14,554 nucleotides of DNA. Source: Chryseobacterium gleum. GTDB taxonomy: Bacteria > Bacteroidota > Bacteroidia > Flavobacteriales_D > Crocinitomicaceae. The notes beneath the pieces are model-generated. The model did no database searches. It saw only the letters and a program-made list of their open reading frames with translations, and was not told where the DNA came from. The first letter of the stretch is position 1. Each line of letters starts with the position of its first letter. The stretch covers positions 1 to 14,554 of the forward strand of contig CAMCQW010000021.1 of assembly GCA_945877045.1 (NCBI GenBank), in the 5' to 3' direction. This document shows positions 5,659-13,520 of the stretch, in pieces. The position numbers and the translations under genes are program-made.

Positions 5659-7971
5659 ATGAAAAGACTATTATTACTTTTTTTACCATTAATGTTAAGT
5701 TATTCTGCAGTTGCTCAGCTAACTGAAACAGAAGTTAAAAACATGATTAATGGTTCATCTGAAAAGGATCTAATTGCTGAAAACTCAAGATTCATGCAAG
5801 AAAATTTCTTTCATTTTGCGAACCTAGTTGCGGATAAATTGCTGACTTACAGCAAGGATAACGCGAATTATAATTACAGAAAAGGGTATATTTTATTAGA
5901 AATGAACCTTAACCATGAAGCGGCAATTACTCATTTAATGAAAGCTGTAAAAAAGGTAAGTGTCAATTACGACTTATACTCAACTTCGGAACAGAATGCT
6001 TCGGTAGATGCCTTCTATCATTTAGGAAGAGCTCTTCATATGGACATGCAATACGATAAAGCGATTGAGAATTACAATAAGTTTATTGAGAAATCTACGA
6101 ATCAATCTGAGTTAGTAGCTGAAGCAAAAATTAGAATCAAACAATGTGGCGTTGCAAAAAGATTAAGTGCTAATCCAGTTGGAAGTGTCCCATCTGCAAT
6201 GGGCGGGAACATAAACAGTGCTTTTTCAGATATGAACCCACAAGTTTCCTTGGAAGGTAATGCGTTGTATTTTTCATCTCAACGACCTTGGGAAGATAAA
6301 TCTTCCGAATCAGGAAAAGAAGTGATGTATAATACTTATCCTGATGATATCTATTATACCTCAAGAAATAAGAATAACGTGTGGTCGCCTTTAGTTGTTT
6401 TACCCTTGTCGAAGCCATTAGTTGCTGAAGAACTTACTAATATTTCTTCTGATGAACGAATGACTTATGTGTACTCTAACTCAGGTAATTACTTGTTTTC
6501 ATCTGAATTTAAAGACAATGCATACAGCGCAATTACAGCGATGAAAAGCCCATTGACAGTTGATGAAAAAACTAAAGTGCTGCCTTGGTTTACGCATTAT
6601 TCAGTTTCACCTGACGGAAACATGGCATTTTTTGTATCTAATGCAGCTGGCGGAAAAGGGAAAAGAGATATCTACTGTATCGAAAAGAAAAATGGGGCAT
6701 GGGGTCAAGCACAAAATATGGGGGGTATGATTAATACACCCAATGATGAAGAAACTCCCTTCGTTGGCTTGAATAATAATGTTCTTTATTTTGCAAGTAA
6801 CGACACATCTAGTATGGGAGGATTCGATATTTTTATGTCAATGCGAGATGAAAATGGCATGTGGTCTAAAGCAAAAAATATTGGCTATCCATTTAATTCA
6901 CCCGCTGATGATATCTTTTTCTCACATACCGCTGATGGAAAAGAAGCCTATGTATCGTCTAACCGAAAAGGTGGACTTGGAATGTTTGACATCTACAGCA
7001 TTGAATATGCGGAGAACCAAGTAGAAAATGTTGCTTTTCTTGATGGTAGAATTATTAATCCTAAAGGATTAGCAATTCCTGAAGGCTCATACATTACTTT
7101 GAAGTGCAGTAATTGTTCTGACAACACAGAACAGGTAATTACGCCTAGAATGAGGGATGGTGTATTTGTAAGCAAATTAGAAAAATGTAAGGAGTATGAA
7201 TTAGCTTATTTCTATAGCTCATCTACAAAAAATCCATACAGAAATAAGTTTTCTACCAATTGTGATGTCGCTTACCAAGTAATTACTAAACGCGTATTGA
7301 TCGACGATGCTAATCAAAAAATAGTTCCATTTCCTAAATACCATATCAATGGAATTGCTACCGACAAAGAATCAGGTCAAGCCATTGCAAATGCAACTAT
7401 CAAGTTAACGATAGATGGAAATATCGGAAATGAAATCACAGCTGCAAATGGTAATTATTCTTCCGAAATCTTGAAGGATTATTTATTTGAATCATCAATA
7501 AACGGACAAATAATGGCGAGTGCAGATGGATATCTAGCTCAATCTATCAATGTGAAAAATGACCTTTTATTTGATTCTGTCATAACTGTTAATTTCAAGA
7601 TGGAAGCTACTGCTCGTGGATTCCTAGGCCCTTATTTTGTTAATTATGAATACAACAAATCTAATTTAACAGATTACTCTAAAAACAAATTAGTGGAGGT
7701 TATTAAAATAATGAACGATAATCCAACGCTAAAAATAGAAATTGCTTCTCATACGGATAGCAGAGGTGGTGCTGGATACAACCAAAGACTTTCCGAAATG
7801 AGAGCAAAAACTGCGGTAGCTTACATCAAATCTAAAATTGTTAATCCAGATAGAATTGAAGCAAAAGGATACGGCGAAGAAAAATTATTAAACGACTGTA
7901 CAGATGGTAAGCCATGTACTGATAAGTTGCATATTCAAAATAGAAGAACTGAATTTATAATTATCAAATAA
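5659..7971 (+). CDS. PorE-like envelope protein: TPR, PD40 propeller, carboxypeptidase-like and OmpA domains
   Basis: A 770-residue exported protein. I start at the ATG at 5659 rather than the in-frame TTG at 5653, because it gives a clean signal peptide (1-19, MKRLLLLFL to SYSAVA, then Q). Next comes a helical TPR-like part (about 35-170, with AITHLMKAV and KAIENYNKF). PD40/WD40-like propeller blades cover about 185-450: MNPQVSLEGNALYFSS, YSVSPDGNMAFFVS, ETPFVGLNNNVLYFAS and GKEAYVSSNRKGG. A carboxypeptidase-regulatory-like fold follows (about 562-648). The C-terminus is an OmpA-like peptidoglycan-binding domain (about 655-770) with Asp700 in HTDSRG and Arg762/763 in NRRTEF. This order is that of PorE, which is known to tether the type IX secretion apparatus to peptidoglycan. 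No lipobox Cys follows the signal peptide, unlike the lipoprotein PorE, so it may be a paralogue. The gene ends at a strong terminator. Confidence 0.88.
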   Translation: MKRLLLLFLPLMLSYSAVAQLTETEVKNMINGSSEKDLIAENSRFMQENFFHFANLVADKLLTYSKDNANYNYRKGYILLEMNLNHEAAITHLMKAVKKVSVNYDLYSTSEQNASVDAFYHLGRALHMDMQYDKAIENYNKFIEKSTNQSELVAEAKIRIKQCGVAKRLSANPVGSVPSAMGGNINSAFSDMNPQVSLEGNALYFSSQRPWEDKSSESGKEVMYNTYPDDIYYTSRNKNNVWSPLVVLPLSKPLVAEELTNISSDERMTYVYSNSGNYLFSSEFKDNAYSAITAMKSPLTVDEKTKVLPWFTHYSVSPDGNMAFFVSNAAGGKGKRDIYCIEKKNGAWGQAQNMGGMINTPNDEETPFVGLNNNVLYFASNDTSSMGGFDIFMSMRDENGMWSKAKNIGYPFNSPADDIFFSHTADGKEAYVSSNRKGGLGMFDIYSIEYAENQVENVAFLDGRIINPKGLAIPEGSYITLKCSNCSDNTEQVITPRMRDGVFVSKLEKCKEYELAYFYSSSTKNPYRNKFSTNCDVAYQVITKRVLIDDANQKIVPFPKYHINGIATDKESGQAIANATIKLTIDGNIGNEITAANGNYSSEILKDYLFESSINGQIMASADGYLAQSINVKNDLLFDSVITVNFKMEATARGFLGPYFVNYEYNKSNLTDYSKNKLVEVIKIMNDNPTLKIEIASHTDSRGGAGYNQRLSEMRAKTAVAYIKSKIVNPDRIEAKGYGEEKLLNDCTDGKPCTDKLHIQNRRTEFIIIK

Positions 7972-7989
7972 TCGCTTCTAGTACTTTTT

Positions 7990-8022
7990 AAAGTCCCCCT
8001 GTCTAACATGGGGACTTTTTTT
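7990..8022 (+). terminator. Intrinsic terminator after the PorE-like gene
   Basis: A 9-bp perfect stem, AAAGTCCCC (7990-7998) with GGGGACTTT (8010-8018), has an 11-base loop and runs into seven T residues (8016-8022). It lies 18 bases after the PorE-like stop and 14 bases before the exonuclease ATG, so it separates two transcription units. Confidence 0.9.
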
Positions 8023-8036
8023 ATCTATACTATATC

Positions 8037-8879
8037 ATGAAACTACAATTAAAACGCCCTCTTTGTGTTTTTGACCTTGAAACGACAGGTATACAAATCA
8101 CAAAAGACAGAATTGTACAAATAGCAATCATCAAAATCCACCCAGATGGTAGCGAATTAGAATACAATGAAATAGTAAATCCAGAAATGGAAATCCCACA
8201 AGAAATTTGTGAAATCCATGGTATAACAAATGAAATGGCTAAGCAAGCTCGGACATTACGAGAACTCGCCCCCGCTATCATGGAGTTTATTGGAGATGCT
8301 GATTTAGCAGGATTCAATTCAAATAAATTTGATATTCCCGTATTAGTAGAAGAACTTATTCGTGTAGGTGTTGATGCCGATTTTTCCAATAAGGCATTCG
8401 TAGATATTCAGAATATTTTTCACAAGATGGAACAGCGCACTTTATCTGCCGCGTGCTTGTTTTATACGGGTAAACCTATGAAGAATGCACATGATGCATT
8501 ATTCGACACAAGAGTCACTTGGGAGGTGCTTAAAGCGCAGCTAGAACGATACGAACAACTTGAGCCGGATATCAATTTCTTATCCAACTTTTCAAGAAAT
8601 AGTAGTTTTGAAATAGTCGATTATGCTGGTCGTTTAGCAAAAAACGAAAAAGGCGAAACCATCTATAATTTTGGTAAACACAAAGGGAAGACAATCCAAC
8701 AAGTAAACACCAATGAACCTGGTTATTATGGCTGGATGCTCGAAGCAGATTTTACGAATCACACCAAATTGTGTCTTCGAAAAGAAATGGAAAAGATAAA
8801 ATTGGAGAAAGAACAAAAAAAACAAGAAGACCTTTCCAATCAGATGAATTCCTTGGCGAACAAATTTAATACAAAATGA
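8037..8879 (+). CDS. DnaQ-like DEDDh 3'-5' exonuclease with ExoX-like C-terminal domain
   Basis: A 280-residue protein. Residues 8-170 form an RNase T/DnaQ exonuclease fold with every DEDDh metal and catalytic residue visible: Asp13 and Glu15 in FDLETTG, Asp99 in FNSNKFDIPVL, and His152 and Asp157 in NAHDALFDT. This fold removes nucleotides from DNA or RNA 3' ends with two metal ions, as in the proofreading subunit of DNA polymerase III or exonuclease X. A small C-terminal module (about 208-248; YNFGKHKGKTI, then GYYGWML) resembles the C-terminal domain of ExoX-like proteins (related to DUF3820). A charged Lys/Glu-rich helix (250-268) ends the protein. There is no polymerase module, so it could be a proofreading subunit or a stand-alone repair nuclease; the second seems likelier from the added domain. 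It overlaps the FAH-family gene by ATGA and lies just after a terminator. Confidence 0.93.
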   Translation: MKLQLKRPLCVFDLETTGIQITKDRIVQIAIIKIHPDGSELEYNEIVNPEMEIPQEICEIHGITNEMAKQARTLRELAPAIMEFIGDADLAGFNSNKFDIPVLVEELIRVGVDADFSNKAFVDIQNIFHKMEQRTLSAACLFYTGKPMKNAHDALFDTRVTWEVLKAQLERYEQLEPDINFLSNFSRNSSFEIVDYAGRLAKNEKGETIYNFGKHKGKTIQQVNTNEPGYYGWMLEADFTNHTKLCLRKEMEKIKLEKEQKKQEDLSNQMNSLANKFNTK

Positions 8880-9481
8880 AAATTATTTGTATTGGTAGAA
8901 ATTACAGCGAACATGCGAAAGAGATGGGAGCTGAAGTACCAAAAGAACCCGTTTTTTTCATGAAGCCCGACACGGCATTACTTAGAGAAAAAGATTTCTA
9001 TTATCCAACATTTACAAAGGACTTGCATTATGAATGTGAATTGGTGGTTAAAATTAGCAAAGTAGGGAAATGCATCGATCAAGAATTTGCAAGCAAATAC
9101 TACCGTGAAATTGGATTAGGAATTGATTTTACCGCGCGAGACTTACAAAACGAGTGTAAAAAAAATGGTCTTCCTTGGGAGAAAGCAAAATCATTCGATA
9201 ACAGCGCAGCAATTTCTGAAAAATGGCTGGATATCGCAAGTCTGAATCAACCCATAAATTTTGAGTTTTTTCAAAATGGTGTGCTGAAACAAAAAAGTAA
9301 TTCCAATGAAATGCTTTTTAATATCGACCAAGTAATTGCCCATGTATCAAAATATATTACCTTAAAAATAGGTGACTTAATCTTTACAGGTACGCCTGCA
9401 GGTGTCGGACCTGTTGCCATTGGAGATGTTCTATCTGGAAATATCGAAGGTGAAAAGATGTTCGAATTTATCGTTCGCTAA
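8876..9481 (+). CDS. Fumarylacetoacetate hydrolase family protein (FAHD1-like acylpyruvase/oxaloacetate decarboxylase)
   Basis: A 201-residue compact member of the FAH superfamily, near the length of FAHD1-type proteins, which hydrolyse acylpyruvates or decarboxylate oxaloacetate using Mg2+ or Mn2+. Visible: the N-terminal IGRNYSEHAKEMG (6-18), FFMKPDTALL (27-36), the metal ligands Glu53 and Glu55 in HYECELVVKI, Asp84 in GLGIDFTARDLQ, WEKAKSFDNSA (101-111) and the C-terminal FTGTPAGVGP (170-179). These fit the family well, but the exact substrate among FAHD1-like enzymes cannot be told from sequence. It starts inside the exonuclease stop codon (ATGA 8876-8879), so both are probably translated from one message. 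Its own stop overlaps the stop of the convergent FG-GAP gene. Confidence 0.93.
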   Translation: MKIICIGRNYSEHAKEMGAEVPKEPVFFMKPDTALLREKDFYYPTFTKDLHYECELVVKISKVGKCIDQEFASKYYREIGLGIDFTARDLQNECKKNGLPWEKAKSFDNSAAISEKWLDIASLNQPINFEFFQNGVLKQKSNSNEMLFNIDQVIAHVSKYITLKIGDLIFTGTPAGVGPVAIGDVLSGNIEGEKMFEFIVR

Positions 9482-11715
9482 AACTTTACCAATCTTACCA
9501 CATTAATATCTCCTTGCATTTTTAAGAAATAAATGCCATTCGATAAGGACGATAAATCAATCCATGTGGTGTTTTTGTCAATAACAAGGGTTTGACAGAG
9601 GCGACCAAATTCATCCATAATAGCAATAACACTTCCAATTTTGGTGCTTTCAATGCAAAATAAACCACTCGTCGGATTAGGATGTATAAAAAATCCTGCC
9701 GATTCCTCCTGCTCAGTAATTCCAAGATTACTGTTTGCATCGTGTTCTAAATGAAAAACACCTCCTAAATCTTGCCCTACAAATAGATCTAAACTTCCGT
9801 CATTATCGATATCATTCACTGAACAAGCGCTATAGGCACCAATGTCTAATCCTAAAAAATTAGCCTGTCGAACGTGAAAATTACCATTGGTCGTTACATC
9901 AATACTATCATAAAAACGTAACTGTCCGTCATATCCTCCCACTAATAAATAAGTCGTGTCATTATGAAGGAAGAAATGAGGATATGGAAATCCATCTGGG
10001 GTACTAGTAGAAACATCCACATTTCCAAGCATACTTGTCATCAATTGAAAAGATGGAACCAATGAACTGCCGATATTTTCATAATAGACTATTTCACCTG
10101 TTTTTTTTCCAATTAATAAATCCAACTTTCCATCCCTATTGTAATCGAAAAGTTGTGGCGCCGCATATTGACCTACATTAATAGGAGTTCCATTATTAGC
10201 CGAATAAGACGTTACCGCATTTCCAAATAAAGGATTAGAACCAGTACTTATATTTTTACGATAGACCAAACTTCCATCTTCTAAACCTAAGATAAGATCC
10301 GGCTTTGAATCACCATCAAGATCACCAAAACTAGCAATCATGCGCAAGCCATAATTTGCTTGGGATAAATTCAACAAATCATCATCAATAAATGTAAAAA
10401 CTGGCTGTGATAGCGTTCCTGTATTTTTATAATAAGCAATTCTACTTTCCTTTAATAAAGTAGGTTTATAAGCGAAAAAATTGCAAACAAACATGTCCAA
10501 CAAGCCATCTCCAGTAAGATCTGCAAAAACAGGAATGGATCCGGTACCATGTTCAATCATTTCCTCCTGTAAAAACGATTTTGTTTGATACACAAAATTA
10601 CTTACTGAATTAGATCCCGTATTTTTATAATAAAGGACACTTTGCTCATTTTCTGATACGCCTCGCGCATTGGGGGCAACTAATAAATCTTTGATTCCAT
10701 CAAAATCAACATCGACAGAATACGCCGCAGGGAATAATTGCATGTTTGCACTCACACTATTACTTGGAAATGCAGGGTCAACAGATACCATTAATGAATT
10801 AGTATTCGGAAGTGTGCCACCATTTATCAATAGATTCATGGATGGATACGAAACATCGCCAATTATTAAATCTTTCACGCCGGAACCATCTATGTCAATT
10901 GCTAAAAGCGTAGAGCCAGAATGTGCTTTTGAATCATCAGCAATAGGCTTGTTAATAATGGGTAATTCAGGATTAGGAACATTTCCAGCAATGCAAGGAG
11001 AATCTTGATCATTTAAGAATATGGAATTGGACGTTACATCTTCCCGGAATCCACCCCAACATTCGTTTTTCAAAACAAATGCTAATGAATCAGCATTCCC
11101 GTATAAATCCATGCTCTGATTTTGGTGGTATTGAACGTGCTCGCCTCCTATGTGATACGTTAATATGTCCACATCCCCGTCACCGTCGACATCAACAATA
11201 GCAGGAATATCACTGGAACTCACGTATAAATTCAACATGGTTCCCCAATAATTTGAGTAAAGCAAGTTTTTTTCTAAGGTCCATGCTAATCCTGTAATTA
11301 AATTCCCGGTATTCTTATAAACCATTATCCCCCCTACTCCATAAGTAAATAGATCATTTTTTCCATCACCATTATAATCAACCATAGCCACACGATAACG
11401 TAAGTCAGGTGGAAACAAATTACGGCTGTCCGCCAAAAACGAATAAGAATGATTGGATCCCTGAACATCGTGTCTAAAAACTCGAATTTGATTGTTACTT
11501 CGATCGAATACAAATAAATCCTTATCGCCATCGTAATCGATATCGAGGTCAGATACCTGCACATAATTTAATCCACCAGCCCAAGGGAAAGCTAAAGCAG
11601 CTCCAAATTTACTAACCGATATAGAATCGTTGTAAGAAAATTGAAATTGAGAATTTAATCTATTGAAAGAAAAAAAGGTAAATAAAACGACCAAATAAAT
11701 GCAACTATATTTCAT
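9478..11715 (-). CDS. Secreted FG-GAP/VCBS repeat protein with T9SS type A sorting domain
   Basis: A 745-residue exported protein. Residues 1-22 are a signal peptide (hydrophobic core YLVVLFTFFSF). The body holds nine Asp-rich calcium-loop motifs of the FG-GAP/VCBS type, DxDxDGxxDL or close variants. They start near residues 58 (DIDYDGDKDL), 113, 175, 274, 335, 399, 465, 524 and 635 (DIDNDGSLDL), each followed by strand-like sequence, as in a beta-propeller. The last 73 residues form a type A sorting domain with HPNPTSG (678-684), FGRL and LSNGIYFLKM (724-733). Such domains direct export through the outer membrane by T9SS, followed by cleavage and often surface anchoring. The role is probably surface binding or adhesion. 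No enzyme domain is visible. It overlaps the FAH stop by 4 bases and diverges from the adaptor gene across 37 bases. Confidence 0.92.
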   Translation of the reverse strand: MKYSCIYLVVLFTFFSFNRLNSQFQFSYNDSISVSKFGAALAFPWAGGLNYVQVSDLDIDYDGDKDLFVFDRSNNQIRVFRHDVQGSNHSYSFLADSRNLFPPDLRYRVAMVDYNGDGKNDLFTYGVGGIMVYKNTGNLITGLAWTLEKNLLYSNYWGTMLNLYVSSSDIPAIVDVDGDGDVDILTYHIGGEHVQYHQNQSMDLYGNADSLAFVLKNECWGGFREDVTSNSIFLNDQDSPCIAGNVPNPELPIINKPIADDSKAHSGSTLLAIDIDGSGVKDLIIGDVSYPSMNLLINGGTLPNTNSLMVSVDPAFPSNSVSANMQLFPAAYSVDVDFDGIKDLLVAPNARGVSENEQSVLYYKNTGSNSVSNFVYQTKSFLQEEMIEHGTGSIPVFADLTGDGLLDMFVCNFFAYKPTLLKESRIAYYKNTGTLSQPVFTFIDDDLLNLSQANYGLRMIASFGDLDGDSKPDLILGLEDGSLVYRKNISTGSNPLFGNAVTSYSANNGTPINVGQYAAPQLFDYNRDGKLDLLIGKKTGEIVYYENIGSSLVPSFQLMTSMLGNVDVSTSTPDGFPYPHFFLHNDTTYLLVGGYDGQLRFYDSIDVTTNGNFHVRQANFLGLDIGAYSACSVNDIDNDGSLDLFVGQDLGGVFHLEHDANSNLGITEQEESAGFFIHPNPTSGLFCIESTKIGSVIAIMDEFGRLCQTLVIDKNTTWIDLSSLSNGIYFLKMQGDINVVRLVKF

Positions 11716-11727
11716 TTGCTAGTTTCT

Positions 11728-11739
11728 TGTAAATTTACA
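11728..11739. promoter_or_regulatory. 12-bp palindrome in a 37-bp divergent gap
   Basis: TGTAAATTTACA is a perfect palindrome in the middle of the only DNA between the divergent starts at 11715 (FG-GAP protein) and 11753 (adaptor). Its core reads TAAATTTA on both strands, one base from the -7 consensus TAnnTTTG. It could be a shared operator or a two-way -7 box. No matching -33 TTTG is seen at the right distance on either strand, so its function is inferred from position only. Confidence 0.35.
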
Positions 11740-11752
11740 CATAGTTTCGTTT

Positions 11753-12865
11753 ATGAAAAAATTAAGGTGGATAATTATAATAGTTGCTGTGATCGTGTGT
11801 AATGGAATCATTTGGATGATTGTAAAACCCAAACAGACTACCTCCACAGTTCAAAAAAATGAGGTAGCCACTTCAATCGAATGTATTCAAGCTAGCTTTC
11901 AAGAACGAAACATTCCGTTTTCGTCACCGGCATACCAAGAGCCCAATTATACAAGTAATATAATTTTTGAAGTTTCAGGAAATTTATTAGCTGGAGACAA
12001 AAAATGGCGGGTTGGAGAAACATTTAAGGCAAACGATCTATTGTGCGTATTAAGTTCCGATGCGGCCTATTATATCCTTACAGAGAAAAAGCAGTTATTA
12101 ATTAGAGATTTCGGGGATGTCTTTTCACAAATTGAAAATAGATTTCCGCAAGAAAAAGCCAAATGGTACGCGTTTCTAGAAAAAATAACACCAAGTACAA
12201 AAATCCCTTCGCTACCCACTTTTTCATCAAATGAAGAACGGATTTTCATGGCTGAATTAGGTTTAATGGCATCTTATTATGCCATTAAAACACTTGAAAA
12301 CAATATGAAAAAATACTTTTACTTGGCACCCTTCGATGGTAAAATAATAGCTGTTAATTATCAGCTTGGCGCTTTCATTGAGAAAGGAAAAACAATCGCT
12401 ATCCTAGTGAAAGAGAGCACTCCTGAGTTTGTTGTATATGTAGAAACAAAGCATGTGAATAAGTATGTGAGTGCCAAAGAAATCAATCTTAAATCAAATG
12501 AAACATTTTATGGAAAAGCTACATTCACAAAAATAGGTCAAACAAATATCAAAACTCCTGAAATTACGCCTTTATACTATAAGATGATGGAGAAAAAAAT
12601 TGGGATAATACCATTAAATGTAATGGCTTACTTAAATGAAAAGGAGAAGTTAGCTGGCTATATGCTACCAAACAACGCGGTATCAGGGAACAAAGTTTGC
12701 CTTGTAAGCAATGGCATGATACAACATAAAACGATTAAAATAATTCGAGAAATAAACGATTCGATATTAGTTACAGGCATTACGAAAGAGGATGTAATTG
12801 CTTCAAAATTTATTGTCATTACAGGTTCACCCAATAAAAAATTTAAAGTCATTAAGCATAACTAA
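11753..12865 (+). CDS. Periplasmic adaptor / HlyD-like membrane fusion protein
   Basis: A 370-residue protein with one N-terminal membrane segment (4-24) and no obvious cleavage site, so probably an inner-membrane-anchored periplasmic protein. The pattern fits membrane fusion proteins of RND and related exporters: two half-motifs of a lipoyl-like barrel-sandwich domain (about 70-102, with KWRVGETFKANDLLCVL; and 190-220, with APFDGKIIA and GAFIEKGKTIAILV). Between them is a hairpin of about 85 residues with helical character, shorter than in many adaptors. The C-terminal part resembles the membrane-proximal domain (LPNNAVSGNKVCLVSNG at 305-321, then ILVTGITKEDVIAS). Such proteins bridge an inner-membrane pump and an outer-membrane channel. 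No pump or TolC-like gene is beside it, so partner and cargo are unknown. The sequence is diverged, and I hold the family call as likely rather than certain. Confidence 0.7.
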   Translation: MKKLRWIIIIVAVIVCNGIIWMIVKPKQTTSTVQKNEVATSIECIQASFQERNIPFSSPAYQEPNYTSNIIFEVSGNLLAGDKKWRVGETFKANDLLCVLSSDAAYYILTEKKQLLIRDFGDVFSQIENRFPQEKAKWYAFLEKITPSTKIPSLPTFSSNEERIFMAELGLMASYYAIKTLENNMKKYFYLAPFDGKIIAVNYQLGAFIEKGKTIAILVKESTPEFVVYVETKHVNKYVSAKEINLKSNETFYGKATFTKIGQTNIKTPEITPLYYKMMEKKIGIIPLNVMAYLNEKEKLAGYMLPNNAVSGNKVCLVSNGMIQHKTIKIIREINDSILVTGITKEDVIASKFIVITGSPNKKFKVIKHN

Positions 12866-12968
12866 ACCTATTCTTTATACAAGGGGCTTAATAAATAAAA
12901 CGCAGTAATATCACTTGAACTGACATATAAATTAACGACTAATAAAGCAATATAAGCTACTGCGAAAT

Positions 12969-13520
12969 TTACTTAAGAATTAAGCCGTTTTGTGGAATTG
13001 CGTAAGGTAGTTGGCAATCAGTTAAATATTTGACAGTAACCTTGCGTTTCAATTTACAATCGAAAGATGCGAGACAAATAACTCCCTCAGCATTCTTGCT
13101 CCAAACTATCGCCTTATAATGTTTTCGTTTGGGTAACTTAGTTACTAAAATAAAATGTTCAACATAATTTTTAGTTTTTAAGAAAAATAAAGGTTGAATT
13201 CTAAGCTGATTCCTAATCTTTTCATGGATTAATTCCTCCTTATCTGTTTGCTCATATAATTCGTTTAGCCAATCATTTCCCCAACCTGATTGCACCCCAA
13301 TTAATTTATGAATACTGTCGTTGTAGCGATTTAATGAATCCAATCCAACAGCATCAAAAACGTCATTTCCAGCGTAGCTCATGGTGAAATTCCATAGAAA
13401 CGCAACCTCTTTAATCGCATTATTTCTTTCGAATGAAAAAGGACGACCAGTAAGGTAATACGTTTGACTAACGAGTGTAAAAGAAGAATAGAATAGTACT
13501 AGGCAGAATACTTTGAACAT
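12969..13520 (-). CDS. Small secreted protein of unknown function coupled to the T9SS cargo gene
   Basis: I do not recognise this 183-residue protein. Residues 1-19 make a signal peptide (MFKVFCLVLFYSSFTLVSQ, with cleavage near residue 19), so it is exported from the cytoplasm. The mature part begins with a segment rich in aromatic residues (20-50). A helix-like acidic stretch follows (84-105; LNELYEQTDKEELIHEKI). The C-terminal half is basic (about 115-166; KLPKRKHYKAIVW, FDCKLKRKVTVKY) and has three Cys (149, 155, 169). No T9SS sorting domain or lipobox is visible, so it probably stays in the periplasm or is released by another route. Its ATG shares one base with the TAA of the upstream gene (TAATG, 13522-13518), implying translational coupling with that exported protein. 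A role as partner, chaperone or inhibitor is possible, but the sequence does not show one. Confidence 0.8.
   Translation of the reverse strand: MFKVFCLVLFYSSFTLVSQTYYLTGRPFSFERNNAIKEVAFLWNFTMSYAGNDVFDAVGLDSLNRYNDSIHKLIGVQSGWGNDWLNELYEQTDKEELIHEKIRNQLRIQPLFFLKTKNYVEHFILVTKLPKRKHYKAIVWSKNAEGVICLASFDCKLKRKVTVKYLTDCQLPYAIPQNGLILK

Noticed and set aside
8030..8389. A 119-codon minus-strand open frame rich in Ser and Ile
   Set aside because: It is antisense to the exonuclease gene, where all DEDDh residues are present on the plus strand.
8037..8879. The exonuclease as a toxin or defence nuclease
   Set aside because: Its domain order fits housekeeping DnaQ/ExoX-type enzymes, and its neighbour is a metabolic enzyme, with no antitoxin or sensor gene.
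10670..11008. A 112-codon plus-strand open frame
   Set aside because: It lies antisense to the FG-GAP repeats, whose codon pattern readily leaves the opposite strand open. No signal peptide or motif is seen.
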